A stretch of 64,000 bases of DNA from an uncultured Pelagibacteraceae bacterium (GTDB lineage Bacteria; Pseudomonadota; Alphaproteobacteria; Pelagibacterales; Pelagibacteraceae), in assembly GCA_902539165.1 (NCBI GenBank), contig CACBHY010000005.1:1-64000 (forward strand). Reading direction: 5' to 3'. The stretch's first letter is position 1, and the number at the start of each line of letters is the position of its first letter. The notes under the pieces were generated by a model. That model did no database searches and was not told where the DNA came from. It saw nothing but the letters and a program-made list of their open reading frames with translations. This document shows, one piece after another, positions 1 to 6,826 of the stretch. The translations under genes were made by a program, and so were the position numbers.

Positions 1-36
1 AGTTGATCCAGCAATTAATACATTTAGCTTAGGCAT
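1..36 (-). CDS. argC: N-acetyl-gamma-glutamyl-phosphate reductase, N-terminal fragment (cut by window edge)
   Basis: The minus strand reads ATG at 36-34 and then eleven more codons, MPKLNVLIAGST, to the window edge. A short hydrophobic strand followed by G-S-T is how ArgC proteins begin their NADP-binding Rossmann fold. The gene would lie directly downstream of rpsI, about 33 bp after its stop, and argC after rpsI is a common alphaproteobacterial order. The family makes N-acetylglutamate semialdehyde in arginine synthesis. Only 12 residues are visible, so the name rests on context plus a generic motif; another Rossmann protein is possible. Confidence 0.5.
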   Translation of the reverse strand, partial: MPKLNVLIAGST

Positions 37-69
37 TTTTCATTATAACAGTTAAAAATTAAAAGAAAA

Positions 70-507
70 TTATCTTTTAGAGAACTGGAAACTTCTTCTT
101 GCTTTTCTTCTACCAGGTTTTTTTCTCTCAACAGCTCTGGAGTCTCTGGTTGTAAGCTTTTCAGTTTTTAATGTGGTCTTAAGTTTTTCGTCAAATAAAA
201 CTAGTGCTTTAGATATACCATGAACCATAGCCCCTGCTTGACCAGTGGGCCCACCGCCTTTTACACTACATCTAACATCATACCCTGTTGCTTGATTAAT
301 TATTTCAAACGGACGAGTTATTTGCATTTTGTGTGTTTCATCAGCAAAATATTCACTAAATAATTTACCATTTACATAAATTTTACCCGAACCCTTTTTT
401 AACCACACTTTAGCTATTGAAGTTTTCCTTCTGCCCGTGGCGTATTTACTATCTTTAAAATCTAGTTTTAATTTAGGTGTTTTAGAAGTTGTCTGAATAT
501 TTTCCAT
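70..507 (-). CDS. rpsI: 30S ribosomal protein S9
   Basis: Small-subunit protein whose C-terminal tail reaches the P-site tRNA. It carries the S9 signature YATGRRKTSIAKVW near the N-terminus, GGGPTGQAGAM in the middle, and the basic tail DSRAVERKKPGRRKARRSFQFSKR-type ending with a final Arg. I start at ATG 507 (145 residues). An upstream TTG at 522 would overlap rplM by 14 nt and adds nothing conserved. The ATG lies one base after the rplM stop, so the two are translated as a coupled pair, as in most bacteria. Confidence 0.96.
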   Translation of the reverse strand: MENIQTTSKTPKLKLDFKDSKYATGRRKTSIAKVWLKKGSGKIYVNGKLFSEYFADETHKMQITRPFEIINQATGYDVRCSVKGGGPTGQAGAMVHGISKALVLFDEKLKTTLKTEKLTTRDSRAVERKKPGRRKARRSFQFSKR

Positions 508-508
508 A

Positions 509-967
509 TTAGTTTCTAACAATATTTTTACTATTAAGTTTATCTAGTTCTATGACCTTTGGATTTTGCGCGCTATGTGGATGATCATTTCCAGAATATA
601 TTTTAAGTTTAGTTAATTGTTTTCTTCCTAATACGCCTCCAGGCAACATCCTTTTTACAGCTAGCTTTAAAGTTTCGCCTGGTTTTTTCTCACTTAGCTT
701 TTCAGGTGTAGTTACTTTTATTCCTCCAGGATAACCAGTATGTCTATAATATTTCTTATCTTGAAATTTTTTACCTGTAAATTTTGCCTTTTCTATGTTT
801 TTAACTACAACGAAATCACCATCATCCATATTAGGTGTATAAGTAGTTTTATTTTTTCCTCTAATTATATTGGAAATAATAGTTGCAAGTCTTCCAACTA
901 CTGCATTCTTTGCGTCAATTTCGTACCAAGATGATGTAACTTGATCTTTTTTAGTGAATTTTGTCAT
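509..967 (-). CDS. rplM: 50S ribosomal protein L13
   Basis: Early-assembling large-subunit protein. Recognisable by WYEIDAKNAVVGRLATIIS near the start, then GDFVVVKN, KKYYRHTGYPGG and the AVKRMLPGGVLGRKQL segment. The frame is open upstream to 1078, but the family begins near MTKFTKKDQ, so I place the start at ATG 967 (153 residues). There is no clear Shine-Dalgarno before it; a candidate promoter at 978-1005 would give a leader of only a few bases. It is followed directly by rpsI. Confidence 0.95.
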   Translation of the reverse strand: MTKFTKKDQVTSSWYEIDAKNAVVGRLATIISNIIRGKNKTTYTPNMDDGDFVVVKNIEKAKFTGKKFQDKKYYRHTGYPGGIKVTTPEKLSEKKPGETLKLAVKRMLPGGVLGRKQLTKLKIYSGNDHPHSAQNPKVIELDKLNSKNIVRN

Positions 968-977
968 GGTGCGTGGA

Positions 978-1005
978 TTAATACTATTATTAATTGCAAA
1001 GTCAA
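978..1005 (-). promoter_or_regulatory. Candidate sigma70-type promoter of rplM-rpsI
   Basis: Read on the minus strand, TTGACT (1005-1000) is followed after 16 bases by TATTAA (983-978). Transcription would begin about 5 bases before the rplM ATG, giving a nearly leaderless message, which fits the absence of a Shine-Dalgarno. The same TTGACTTTG string occurs in the candidate rpsM promoter. This is by inspection only; in DNA this AT-rich such matches arise by chance. Confidence 0.35.
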
Positions 1006-1112
1006 TTTTATATTTACCTTGTAAAATTGTCTTTATCTGATAAAAATATACTTGCCGATTTGATCCTATTGCGGGCATAAAACTGCTAAAATGGAAATCT
1101 TAACATAATCGG

Positions 1113-1167
1113 TAGGCATTTGAACTATATTGTGCACCTTACATTTAGTTAAAGCACTAAAAAGGAA
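1113..1167 (+). promoter_or_regulatory. SAM-V riboswitch controlling metY
   Basis: The leader of metY contains a compact H-type pseudoknot matching the SAM-V class of S-adenosylmethionine riboswitch known from marine bacteria, especially SAR11. The core begins TAGGCATTTGAACTATAT (1113-1130). GTGC (1132-1135) pairs with GCAC (1154-1157) to make the hairpin, and CCTT (1137-1140) pairs with AAGG (1162-1165) to close the pseudoknot. The second helix takes up the AAGGA Shine-Dalgarno, which ends 7 bases before the metY ATG (1174), so SAM binding should block ribosome access. Sequence, pairing and target gene agree. The class is established knowledge; ligand response here is inferred. Confidence 0.88.
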
Positions 1168-1173
1168 AGAAAA

Positions 1174-2499
1174 ATGACAAAAAAAAATCATCCAGAAACC
1201 ATAGCATTACATGGTGGTGACTATAGAAGCGACCCTACAACAAAAGCTGTTGCTGTTCCAATATATAGAACAACCTCATATGAGTTTGATAATACCGAAC
1301 ACGCAGCAAAACTTTTCGCATTAAAAGAATTTGGAAATATTTACACAAGAATAATGAATCCAACTAATGATGCCTTGGAAAAAAGAATTTCTGCTCTTGA
1401 AAGTGGTTTGGCTTGTGTAACTGTTTCGTCTGGTCAAACAGCTTCCTCTTTTGCTGTTTTAAATGTAGCTCAAGCAGGTGATAATATTGTAAGTTCTACT
1501 GATTTATATGGTGGGACTGTATCATTGTTTACTCACACACTTAGTAAACTTGGAATAGAAATTAGGTATGCTGATCCAAGTGATCCTAAAAATTTTGAAA
1601 AACAAATTGATGATAAAACTAGAGCATTTTATGGTGAAACTTTACCTAATCCCTATTTAAGAGTTTTTCCTATTCAAGAGGTTTCTAACATTGGAAGAAA
1701 ATATAATATTCCCTTAATTATGGATAACACAGCCGCACCTGTTATTTGTAAACCGATTGAACACGGAGCTAGTGTAGTAATACATTCTTTAACAAAATAT
1801 ATTGGTGGCCATGGTACAGCGATTGCGGGAAGTATTGTTGATAGTGGAAATTTTGATTGGACAGCAGATCCAAAAAGACAACCTTTATTTAATGAACCAG
1901 ATGCGAGTTATAACGGTGTGATATGGGGAAAGGCTGTGCCAGAAATGACAGGAGCAAATGTACCTTTTGCTGTAAGAGCAAGAGTGTGTTTACTAAGGGA
2001 TTTTGGATCTGCTTGTTCTCCAGATAATGCATTTTCGATAATACAAGGATTAGAAACTGTTGCGCTAAGAATGAAGCAGCATTGCAATAACGCTCAAGAA
2101 GTAGTGAATTTCCTAAAAAAACATAGTGAAGTTAAAAAAGTAATTTATTCTACAGAGCACGAAAAGTTCATTGCAGATAGAGCAAAAAAATATCTTAATG
2201 GTGGAAATGGTCCCATGGTTGGAATTGAATTAAAAGGTGGAATAGATGCTGGAAAGAAATTTATTGAATCGTTAAGAATGTTCTATCATGTAGCAAATAT
2301 TGGTGATGCTAGAAGTTTAGCTATACATCCTGCAAGTACTACTCATAGTCAACTTAATGATAGAGAACTTGAAGCGTCAGGTGTTACACAAAGTTACGTT
2401 AGACTTTGCATAGGCTTAGAACACATAGATGATATTATTGAAGACTTGGATCAAGCATTAAATAAATCATCTAAAGGAACTCTTAAAGCAGTTAGCTAA
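1174..2499 (+). CDS. metY: O-acetylhomoserine sulfhydrylase (homocysteine synthase)
   Basis: PLP enzyme of the Cys/Met metabolism family that joins sulfide to O-acetylhomoserine to give homocysteine, a direct route to methionine. The 441-residue length and opening ETIALHGGD with IYTRIMNPTND are typical of MetY rather than the shorter MetB/MetC enzymes. The PLP lysine is K208 in SLTKYIGGHGTAIAG; CIGLEHIDDIIEDLDQAL ends the protein. It stands alone on the plus strand behind a SAM-V riboswitch, which gives end-product control. Its end overlaps the convergent ctaA by 8 nt. Substrate choice (O-acetyl or O-succinyl homoserine) is inferred from family resemblance. Confidence 0.92.
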   Translation: MTKKNHPETIALHGGDYRSDPTTKAVAVPIYRTTSYEFDNTEHAAKLFALKEFGNIYTRIMNPTNDALEKRISALESGLACVTVSSGQTASSFAVLNVAQAGDNIVSSTDLYGGTVSLFTHTLSKLGIEIRYADPSDPKNFEKQIDDKTRAFYGETLPNPYLRVFPIQEVSNIGRKYNIPLIMDNTAAPVICKPIEHGASVVIHSLTKYIGGHGTAIAGSIVDSGNFDWTADPKRQPLFNEPDASYNGVIWGKAVPEMTGANVPFAVRARVCLLRDFGSACSPDNAFSIIQGLETVALRMKQHCNNAQEVVNFLKKHSEVKKVIYSTEHEKFIADRAKKYLNGGNGPMVGIELKGGIDAGKKFIESLRMFYHVANIGDARSLAIHPASTTHSQLNDRELEASGVTQSYVRLCIGLEHIDDIIEDLDQALNKSSKGTLKAVS

Positions 2500-3508
2500 A
2501 TTTGGTATTAATATAAAAAAAATAAATACACGAGCTTACTAGAAAAATTGAACTTATTTGGTGTGCAGCTGCAATGTAAATTTGTGCACCATATAATATT
2601 GTAAAAATACCTAAAATTATTTGTAATAAAATAAACAAACCCAAAACATTTATAGCTTTGTAAAGCTCATCCATTTTATTTTTATAAATATAATAAAAAA
2701 TTGATAGGTAAAATATACCAATTATATATGCTAAATTCCGATGGATAAATTGTACTAATGAAGGTTCACTTAATGCAGAATATTTAAATAAATTAATTAA
2801 GTTATTATCATCTGGAAAATAATTGTTACCCATTAATGGCCATGAATTATATATTTTACCAGCATCCATCCCTGATACGAATGCACCAATTACTATTTGA
2901 ACGTAAACTAATATTAAAAAGAAAAAAGGAATAAATTTATTTATTTTATTGTCCACACTATTGTAATTTTTTAATTTAAAATAATTCCATAAAATCAATG
3001 ATAAAATTAAAAAAGCAATTAGCAAATGTAAAGATAGTCTAAAATGACTAACGTCTATTCTATCTACTAATCCGCTACTTACCATGTACCAACCTATAAA
3101 GCCCTGAATGCATATAAGGAAAAAAATTACATAAAGATTTAATATTTTTGAGATATTTATTTTAAAAGAAAAGTATACTAAAGGGATTAAAAAACCTAAA
3201 CCAATTAATCTTCCCAAAAATCTATGAAACCATTCCCACCAGAAAATTATTTTAAACTCTTCCATGGTCATATTAAAATTTTGTAACCTGAACTCTGGAA
3301 TTTCTTTATAAAGATTGAAGTACATTATCCAATCATTCTGATTTAAAGGTGGTAAAAAACCAGAAAACAACTCCCACTTTGTTATGGATAATCCTGAGTC
3401 TGTTAGTCTTGTCAATCCACCAACAATTATCATTATTGATATAATCCAAAACATAGTAATTAACCAAAGTGAAATCTGATGATTAATTTTTGGATTAAAT
3501 GTGTACAT
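2492..3508 (-). CDS. ctaA: Heme A synthase (COX15/CtaA family)
   Basis: Integral membrane enzyme that oxidises the methyl group of heme O to make heme A for aa3-type cytochrome oxidase. The 338-residue protein has about eight hydrophobic segments. Family signatures are visible: GGLTRLTDSGLSITKWE near residue 30, EFKIIFWWEWFHRFLGR with a heme-ligand His, SHFRLSLHL, and FIHRNLAYI and AAHQ with the later histidines. Length fits the alphaproteobacterial type. No ctaB or cox genes lie next to it. It is divergent from the chorismate mutase gene, with an imperfect inverted repeat between them. Confidence 0.93.
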   Translation of the reverse strand: MYTFNPKINHQISLWLITMFWIISIMIIVGGLTRLTDSGLSITKWELFSGFLPPLNQNDWIMYFNLYKEIPEFRLQNFNMTMEEFKIIFWWEWFHRFLGRLIGLGFLIPLVYFSFKINISKILNLYVIFFLICIQGFIGWYMVSSGLVDRIDVSHFRLSLHLLIAFLILSLILWNYFKLKNYNSVDNKINKFIPFFFLILVYVQIVIGAFVSGMDAGKIYNSWPLMGNNYFPDDNNLINLFKYSALSEPSLVQFIHRNLAYIIGIFYLSIFYYIYKNKMDELYKAINVLGLFILLQIILGIFTILYGAQIYIAAAHQISSIFLVSSCIYFFYINTKFS

Positions 3509-3512
3509 ATAA

Positions 3513-3541
3513 GGATAAATATAATAATTTTTATATTATCC
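3513..3541. repeat. Imperfect inverted repeat between ctaA and chorismate mutase genes
   Basis: GGATAAATATAA (3513-3524) and TTATATTATCC (3531-3541) are inverted copies apart from one extra A, separated by six bases. They fill most of the 43-bp divergent intergenic region, so they coincide with where both -10 boxes must lie. Either back-to-back AT-rich -10 elements or an operator would look like this. I cannot tell which. Confidence 0.4.
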
Positions 3542-3551
3542 AAATATATAA

Positions 3552-3842
3552 ATGTCGCCTTTAAAAAAGAAAAAACTGAATAAAATTAGAATTCAATTAG
3601 ATAAACTAGATAACTCTCTTATTAAATTAATAAAGATAAGAACTAATCTTGTTAAACGAGTACTGGTATTAAAAGATAAAAAAAATCAAATAGTTGACCA
3701 AAAACGAATAAAATTTATTTTGAAAAATATAAAAATTAAATCGATCAAAAATAAAGTTGACCCTAAAATTACAAATCGTATTTGGAAAAATATGATTTGG
3801 TCTTATATTGATTACGAAAAAAGAAATTTTAAAAAAAAATAA
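3552..3842 (+). CDS. Chorismate mutase (AroQ class)
   Basis: Small 96-residue, all-helical, very basic protein of the AroQ/type II chorismate mutase fold, which converts chorismate to prephenate for Phe and Tyr synthesis. The first helix has the family pattern of an acidic, Leu-rich repeat with the active-site Arg (IRIQLDKLDNSLIKLIKIR), followed by VKRVLVLKDKK containing the second Arg/Lys pair, and a C-terminal IWKNMIWSYIDYE helix. Length equals that of a free-standing AroQ domain; no prephenate dehydratase domain is fused. It overlaps nothing and abuts the convergent rpmG. Function is assigned from helix pattern and size. Confidence 0.8.
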   Translation: MSPLKKKKLNKIRIQLDKLDNSLIKLIKIRTNLVKRVLVLKDKKNQIVDQKRIKFILKNIKIKSIKNKVDPKITNRIWKNMIWSYIDYEKRNFKKK

Positions 3843-4034
3843 CTATTTACTATGAGGTGGTAGTTTCTTCTCTACAAACATTTCATGTTTTCTTGTATCA
3901 GGATTATACTTCTTTGCAGAAAGCTTAACCTTGGCTTTTTCACCCCCAGCCGGTTTTTTTATATAATAAAAAAAGGAACTATCTGGTTTTGCTTCGGGAA
4001 CTAATCTTACTTTAACGTGTGTTTTTTTTGCCAT
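3843..4034 (-). CDS. rpmG: 50S ribosomal protein L33 (cysteine-free form)
   Basis: Short basic protein beginning MAKKTHVKVRLVPEA and ending with KYNPDTRKHEMFVEKKLP, the L33 core. At 63 residues it is slightly longer than the usual 50-55. It has no cysteines, so it is the zinc-independent (C-) form. It follows the MerR-like gene by one base on the same strand, and abuts the chorismate mutase stop on the other strand. Confidence 0.93.
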   Translation of the reverse strand: MAKKTHVKVRLVPEAKPDSSFFYYIKKPAGGEKAKVKLSAKKYNPDTRKHEMFVEKKLPPHSK

Positions 4035-4035
4035 T

Positions 4036-4398
4036 TTATTTTAAGGTTTTTATAATTTTTGAAATTTTAACAATCTTATTTTTTAAATTTTCAGCTTTTA
4101 TAGATTTATCTGCCATTTCGTCAAGCTTTAAAGAATCTTCATTATTTAAGATCTTTTTTACACCATTTATTGTCATGCCCTGATCTTTTAATAGATATTT
4201 TATTTTCTTTAAAAGATTAATAGAATGTTGATCATAATATCTTCTATTAGCATTTAGTATTTTAGGTTTAAGTTGATTAAATTGAGTTTCCCAAAATCTA
4301 ATAGTATGGGTAGGCAATATACCCTTTTTGTTAGGTTTTAATTTTAGAATTTTAACTACTTCACCTATTGTTTTATAAGCAGTTTCTGATTTATCCAT
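4036..4398 (-). CDS. MerR-family DNA-binding regulator downstream of ihfA
   Basis: A 120-residue protein with a MerR-type winged helix at the N-terminus: YKTIGEVVKILK, then TIRFWETQFNQLKPKI and RRYYDQHSINLLKKIKYLL, where the family has its R-Y-Y/F-x-x wing contacts. A short coiled coil (about residues 95-120) would dimerise it. There is no room for an effector-binding domain and no metal-binding cysteine. In alphaproteobacteria a MerR-like gene of this size regularly follows ihfA. It overlaps ihfA by 8 nt. Target genes are unknown. Confidence 0.85.
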   Translation of the reverse strand: MDKSETAYKTIGEVVKILKLKPNKKGILPTHTIRFWETQFNQLKPKILNANRRYYDQHSINLLKKIKYLLKDQGMTINGVKKILNNEDSLKLDEMADKSIKAENLKNKIVKISKIIKTLK

Positions 4399-4690
4399 TA
4401 TCCTTAATATTGATAAATTCCTTAAATTCTTTAGATGGTTTGAATAATACTACGTTTCTTTCTGAAATTACTTTAGTTTCTTTTGTTTTTGGATTTCTCC
4501 CAATTCTAGACTTTTTTTTTCTTATACTAAATGTACCGAATTTTGAAATTTTTAATTTTTTTTCAAGTTTAATATTATCAAAAATTGTGATTAAAAAATC
4601 TTCAATTAGATTTTCTGAAATTTGTTTTGAAAAACCCAATTGCATATAAACTAAATTAACTAAGTCTTTTTTAGTTAAATTTGATCTCAT
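4391..4690 (-). CDS. ihfA: Integration host factor subunit alpha
   Basis: HU/IHF-fold DNA-bending protein of 99 residues. The N-terminal helices (LTKKDLVNLVYMQLGFSKQ) are followed by KISKFGTFSIRKKKSRIGRNPKTKE, which includes the beta-arm with the intercalating Pro after Arg-Asn. Position next to a MerR-like gene and downstream of plsX matches ihfA in alphaproteobacteria. It begins 2 bases after the plsX stop. In relatives fabH sits between plsX and ihfA; here it is absent. Confidence 0.9.
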   Translation of the reverse strand: MRSNLTKKDLVNLVYMQLGFSKQISENLIEDFLITIFDNIKLEKKLKISKFGTFSIRKKKSRIGRNPKTKETKVISERNVVLFKPSKEFKEFINIKDNG

Positions 4691-4692
4691 TT

Positions 4693-5694
4693 TTAAATAT
4701 TTTGCTTAATCTTATCTATCAAACTACCATTTACAATTCTATAACAAACATCTAGTGAATTTGAAAAACCAATATAATCTGTACCACCATGACTTTTTAC
4801 AACTGGTGAGTCTAATCCAATAAATATAGCACCATTATATAATCTTGGATCCAATCTTTGTTTAAATTTTTTAATATTAGAAATATTTAATAAAGAAGAA
4901 ATTTTACCGATAACATTACCACTTAATGTTTTTTTAAGCTCGCTAGTAATAAAATTAGCAGTTCCCTCAGCAGTTTTTAAAGCAACATTTCCTGTAAAAC
5001 CATCAGAAACAATTACATTAACATCGCCATCCATTAAGTGGTTTCCCTCAATATAACCAGAAAAATTATAATTATTTGAGTTTTTCTCATTCAAAATTTT
5101 AAAAGTTTCCTTAATTATTTCATTTCCTTTAAGTTCTTCAGATCCTATATTTAATAAAGCAACATTTGGCTTTTCATTTGGGTACAGAGATGTGTAAAGA
5201 GATGCTCCCATGACTGAAAAATCTAAAAGATTTTTAGAACTACATTCAATATTAGCTCCTAGATCTAAGACGACACTCATTCCTTTTTTATTAGGCCATA
5301 AAGCTGATAGCGCTGGTTTATCAATATTGTCAATCATTTTTAAATTCAATTTTGACACAACAAGAAGTGCACCTGTGTTTCCAGCAGATATGACGATATC
5401 AGCTTCTCTATCTTTAACACTTTGTACTGCCATCCACATACTTGTATACTTACCTCTTTTAGCACCTTCCAATGGACTATCGGTACTTTTTATTTTTTCT
5501 TTTGTGTGAACTAATTCAAAAAAATTTTTATCCATTTTATTATTAATTAAGTTAAAAATAAGATCTCTATCACCAAAAATTTTATAAAAACATTTCTTGT
5601 TAGACTTATGATTTAAGATAATTCCATCTATAATTTTTTTTGGCGAGCCATCACCGCCCATTGCATCAACTGCAATTTTAATAAAATCAGACAT
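4693..5694 (-). CDS. plsX: Phosphate acyltransferase PlsX
   Basis: Converts acyl-ACP to acyl-phosphate, the donor for PlsY in phosphatidic acid synthesis. The 333-residue protein opens IAVDAMGGDGSPKKIIDG, carries SAGNTGALLV and VSDGFTGNVALKTAEG, and ends with FIGLDSPVVKSHGG; all are PlsX hallmarks. It is preceded by rpmF at 16 bp and followed by ihfA. PlsY is encoded at 41.7 kb in this window, so both halves of the PlsX-PlsY route are present. Confidence 0.96.
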   Translation of the reverse strand: MSDFIKIAVDAMGGDGSPKKIIDGIILNHKSNKKCFYKIFGDRDLIFNLINNKMDKNFFELVHTKEKIKSTDSPLEGAKRGKYTSMWMAVQSVKDREADIVISAGNTGALLVVSKLNLKMIDNIDKPALSALWPNKKGMSVVLDLGANIECSSKNLLDFSVMGASLYTSLYPNEKPNVALLNIGSEELKGNEIIKETFKILNEKNSNNYNFSGYIEGNHLMDGDVNVIVSDGFTGNVALKTAEGTANFITSELKKTLSGNVIGKISSLLNISNIKKFKQRLDPRLYNGAIFIGLDSPVVKSHGGTDYIGFSNSLDVCYRIVNGSLIDKIKQNI

Positions 5695-5710
5695 GTTTGT
5701 TTGGTGTATT

Positions 5711-5893
5711 CTATTCCTTAGGATCTAAAACTTTTCTACCCTTATACATTCCAGTTTTTAGATCCAAATGATGAGAGAGTCTATATTCTCCTGAGCTTTT
5801 ATCCTCAACTATATTTTTAGATGAAAATTTCATTGTTTGAGCTCTTCTCATTCCTGTCCTGGATGGAGTTTGTTTACGTTTTGGTACAGCCAT
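5711..5893 (-). CDS. rpmF: 50S ribosomal protein L32 (cysteine-free form)
   Basis: A 60-residue basic protein with the L32 start [19 protein letters not shown] and a [20 protein letters not shown] tail. It lacks the paired zinc cysteines of the C+ form, as usual in alphaproteobacteria. In many bacteria rpmF follows a DUF177 (YceD) gene and precedes plsX. Here it directly follows the cytochrome bc1 chaperone gene with a 2-bp gap, so DUF177 is missing. Confidence 0.95.
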   Translation of the reverse strand: MAVPKRKQTPSRTGMRRAQTMKFSSKNIVEDKSSGEYRLSHHLDLKTGMYKGRKVLDPKE

Positions 5894-5895
5894 AA

Positions 5896-6363
5896 TTAAT
5901 CGTTACTTACACTTTTTATGAAAGAATTCAAAGTTTTTTTTGATAATTGGTGATTAAAAATTTCAAAATAATCAAGTAAATATTCAATATTGTTAAAATC
6001 TTCTAAAAATAAAGACAACTTTTTTAATCTATCATTTTTTGACAACTTTTCCCAAAAATGTAACTCTGAAACCATTGAGTGAAATAAATTAATATAATCT
6101 TTCATTTTTTTGTTAATTGTCTGATCACCGTACCCAATTTCTCTAATATTTAATTCAAGCTGTCTAAAATTAAAATCATATATTTCTTGTAGAGTATTTT
6201 TATTATTTTCATTTTTGTAGTTTTTTAAAATAAATGCAAAATGTAATAATAATATATTTAGTCTATCGGAAAATGTATCTTGCTTGTTAAAATCTTTATA
6301 AAGATCTTTATTAGTGGATAATCTAATAAGATTATTATAAAAGTCTATATAATTTTTTTTCAT
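5896..6363 (-). CDS. Ubiquinol-cytochrome c chaperone (CBP3-like)
   Basis: Likely assembly chaperone for cytochrome bc1, related to mitochondrial Cbp3. The 155-residue all-alpha protein keeps the family's early motif, here [18 protein letters not shown] followed by [14 protein letters not shown], and later [16 protein letters not shown], matching the conserved REmGvGDltVpKrMkk pattern. The position divergent from a BamE/OmlA gene and upstream of rpmF-plsX is the alphaproteobacterial arrangement. The start cannot be moved far inward because the first conserved helix begins near residue 12. Its ATG overlaps that of bamE. Confidence 0.85.
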   Translation of the reverse strand: MKKNYIDFYNNLIRLSTNKDLYKDFNKQDTFSDRLNILLLHFAFILKNYKNENNKNTLQEIYDFNFRQLELNIREIGYGDQTINKKMKDYINLFHSMVSELHFWEKLSKNDRLKKLSLFLEDFNNIEYLLDYFEIFNHQLSKKTLNSFIKSVSND

Positions 6364-6826
6364 GAATAAAATATTATTATTAATAATTTTTTTACTTATA
6401 TCAAACTGCTCATTAAATAAAGTAATTCAACATCACGGAATACACAATCTTGAGGAAAAACAGACAAAATTGAAAATTAATCAATCAAATAAAAATGATA
6501 TAATACAAACAATTGGTCCTCCTATTGTAAAAAGTACTTTTGATAATGATGTATTGATTTATATAGAACGAAAAACTAGTAGTTCTAAATTAACTAAACT
6601 TGGAAAAAGAAACTTAATTGTGAACAATGTTTTAATTCTTGATGTAGATAAAAAAGGAATCCTAATTAATAAAGAGTTCTATAATAAAGATGACATGCAA
6701 AAAATAAAATTTGATGACAATAATACAGTTGCAGATTATAATAGAAGCTCTTTTGTAAGTGACTTCTTCTTTAGTTTACGTCAAAGAATTGATGATCCCT
6801 TGGGTAAAAAAAGGACTAAAAATTAA
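6362..6826 (+). CDS. bamE: BamE/SmpA-like outer membrane lipoprotein
   Basis: Predicted lipoprotein of the outer membrane beta-barrel assembly machine. Residues 1-16 are a signal peptide ending in the lipobox LISNC, with Cys16 as lipidation site. A SmpA/OmlA fold follows: [24 protein letters not shown] is the helix-turn that begins the domain, and VLIYIERK and [15 protein letters not shown] are its strands. The C-terminus is basic. Its ATG shares a CATG with the divergent chaperone gene, so promoter and ribosome signals must lie inside that gene. It overlaps the convergent hppA by 4 nt. Confidence 0.85.
   Translation: MNKILLLIIFLLISNCSLNKVIQHHGIHNLEEKQTKLKINQSNKNDIIQTIGPPIVKSTFDNDVLIYIERKTSSSKLTKLGKRNLIVNNVLILDVDKKGILINKEFYNKDDMQKIKFDDNNTVADYNRSSFVSDFFFSLRQRIDDPLGKKRTKN

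Noticed and set aside
1052-1081. TTGCCG with an 18-base spacer and CATAAA as the metY promoter
   Set aside because: It is correctly placed ahead of the riboswitch but the -10 matches only four of six positions; too weak to list as a feature.
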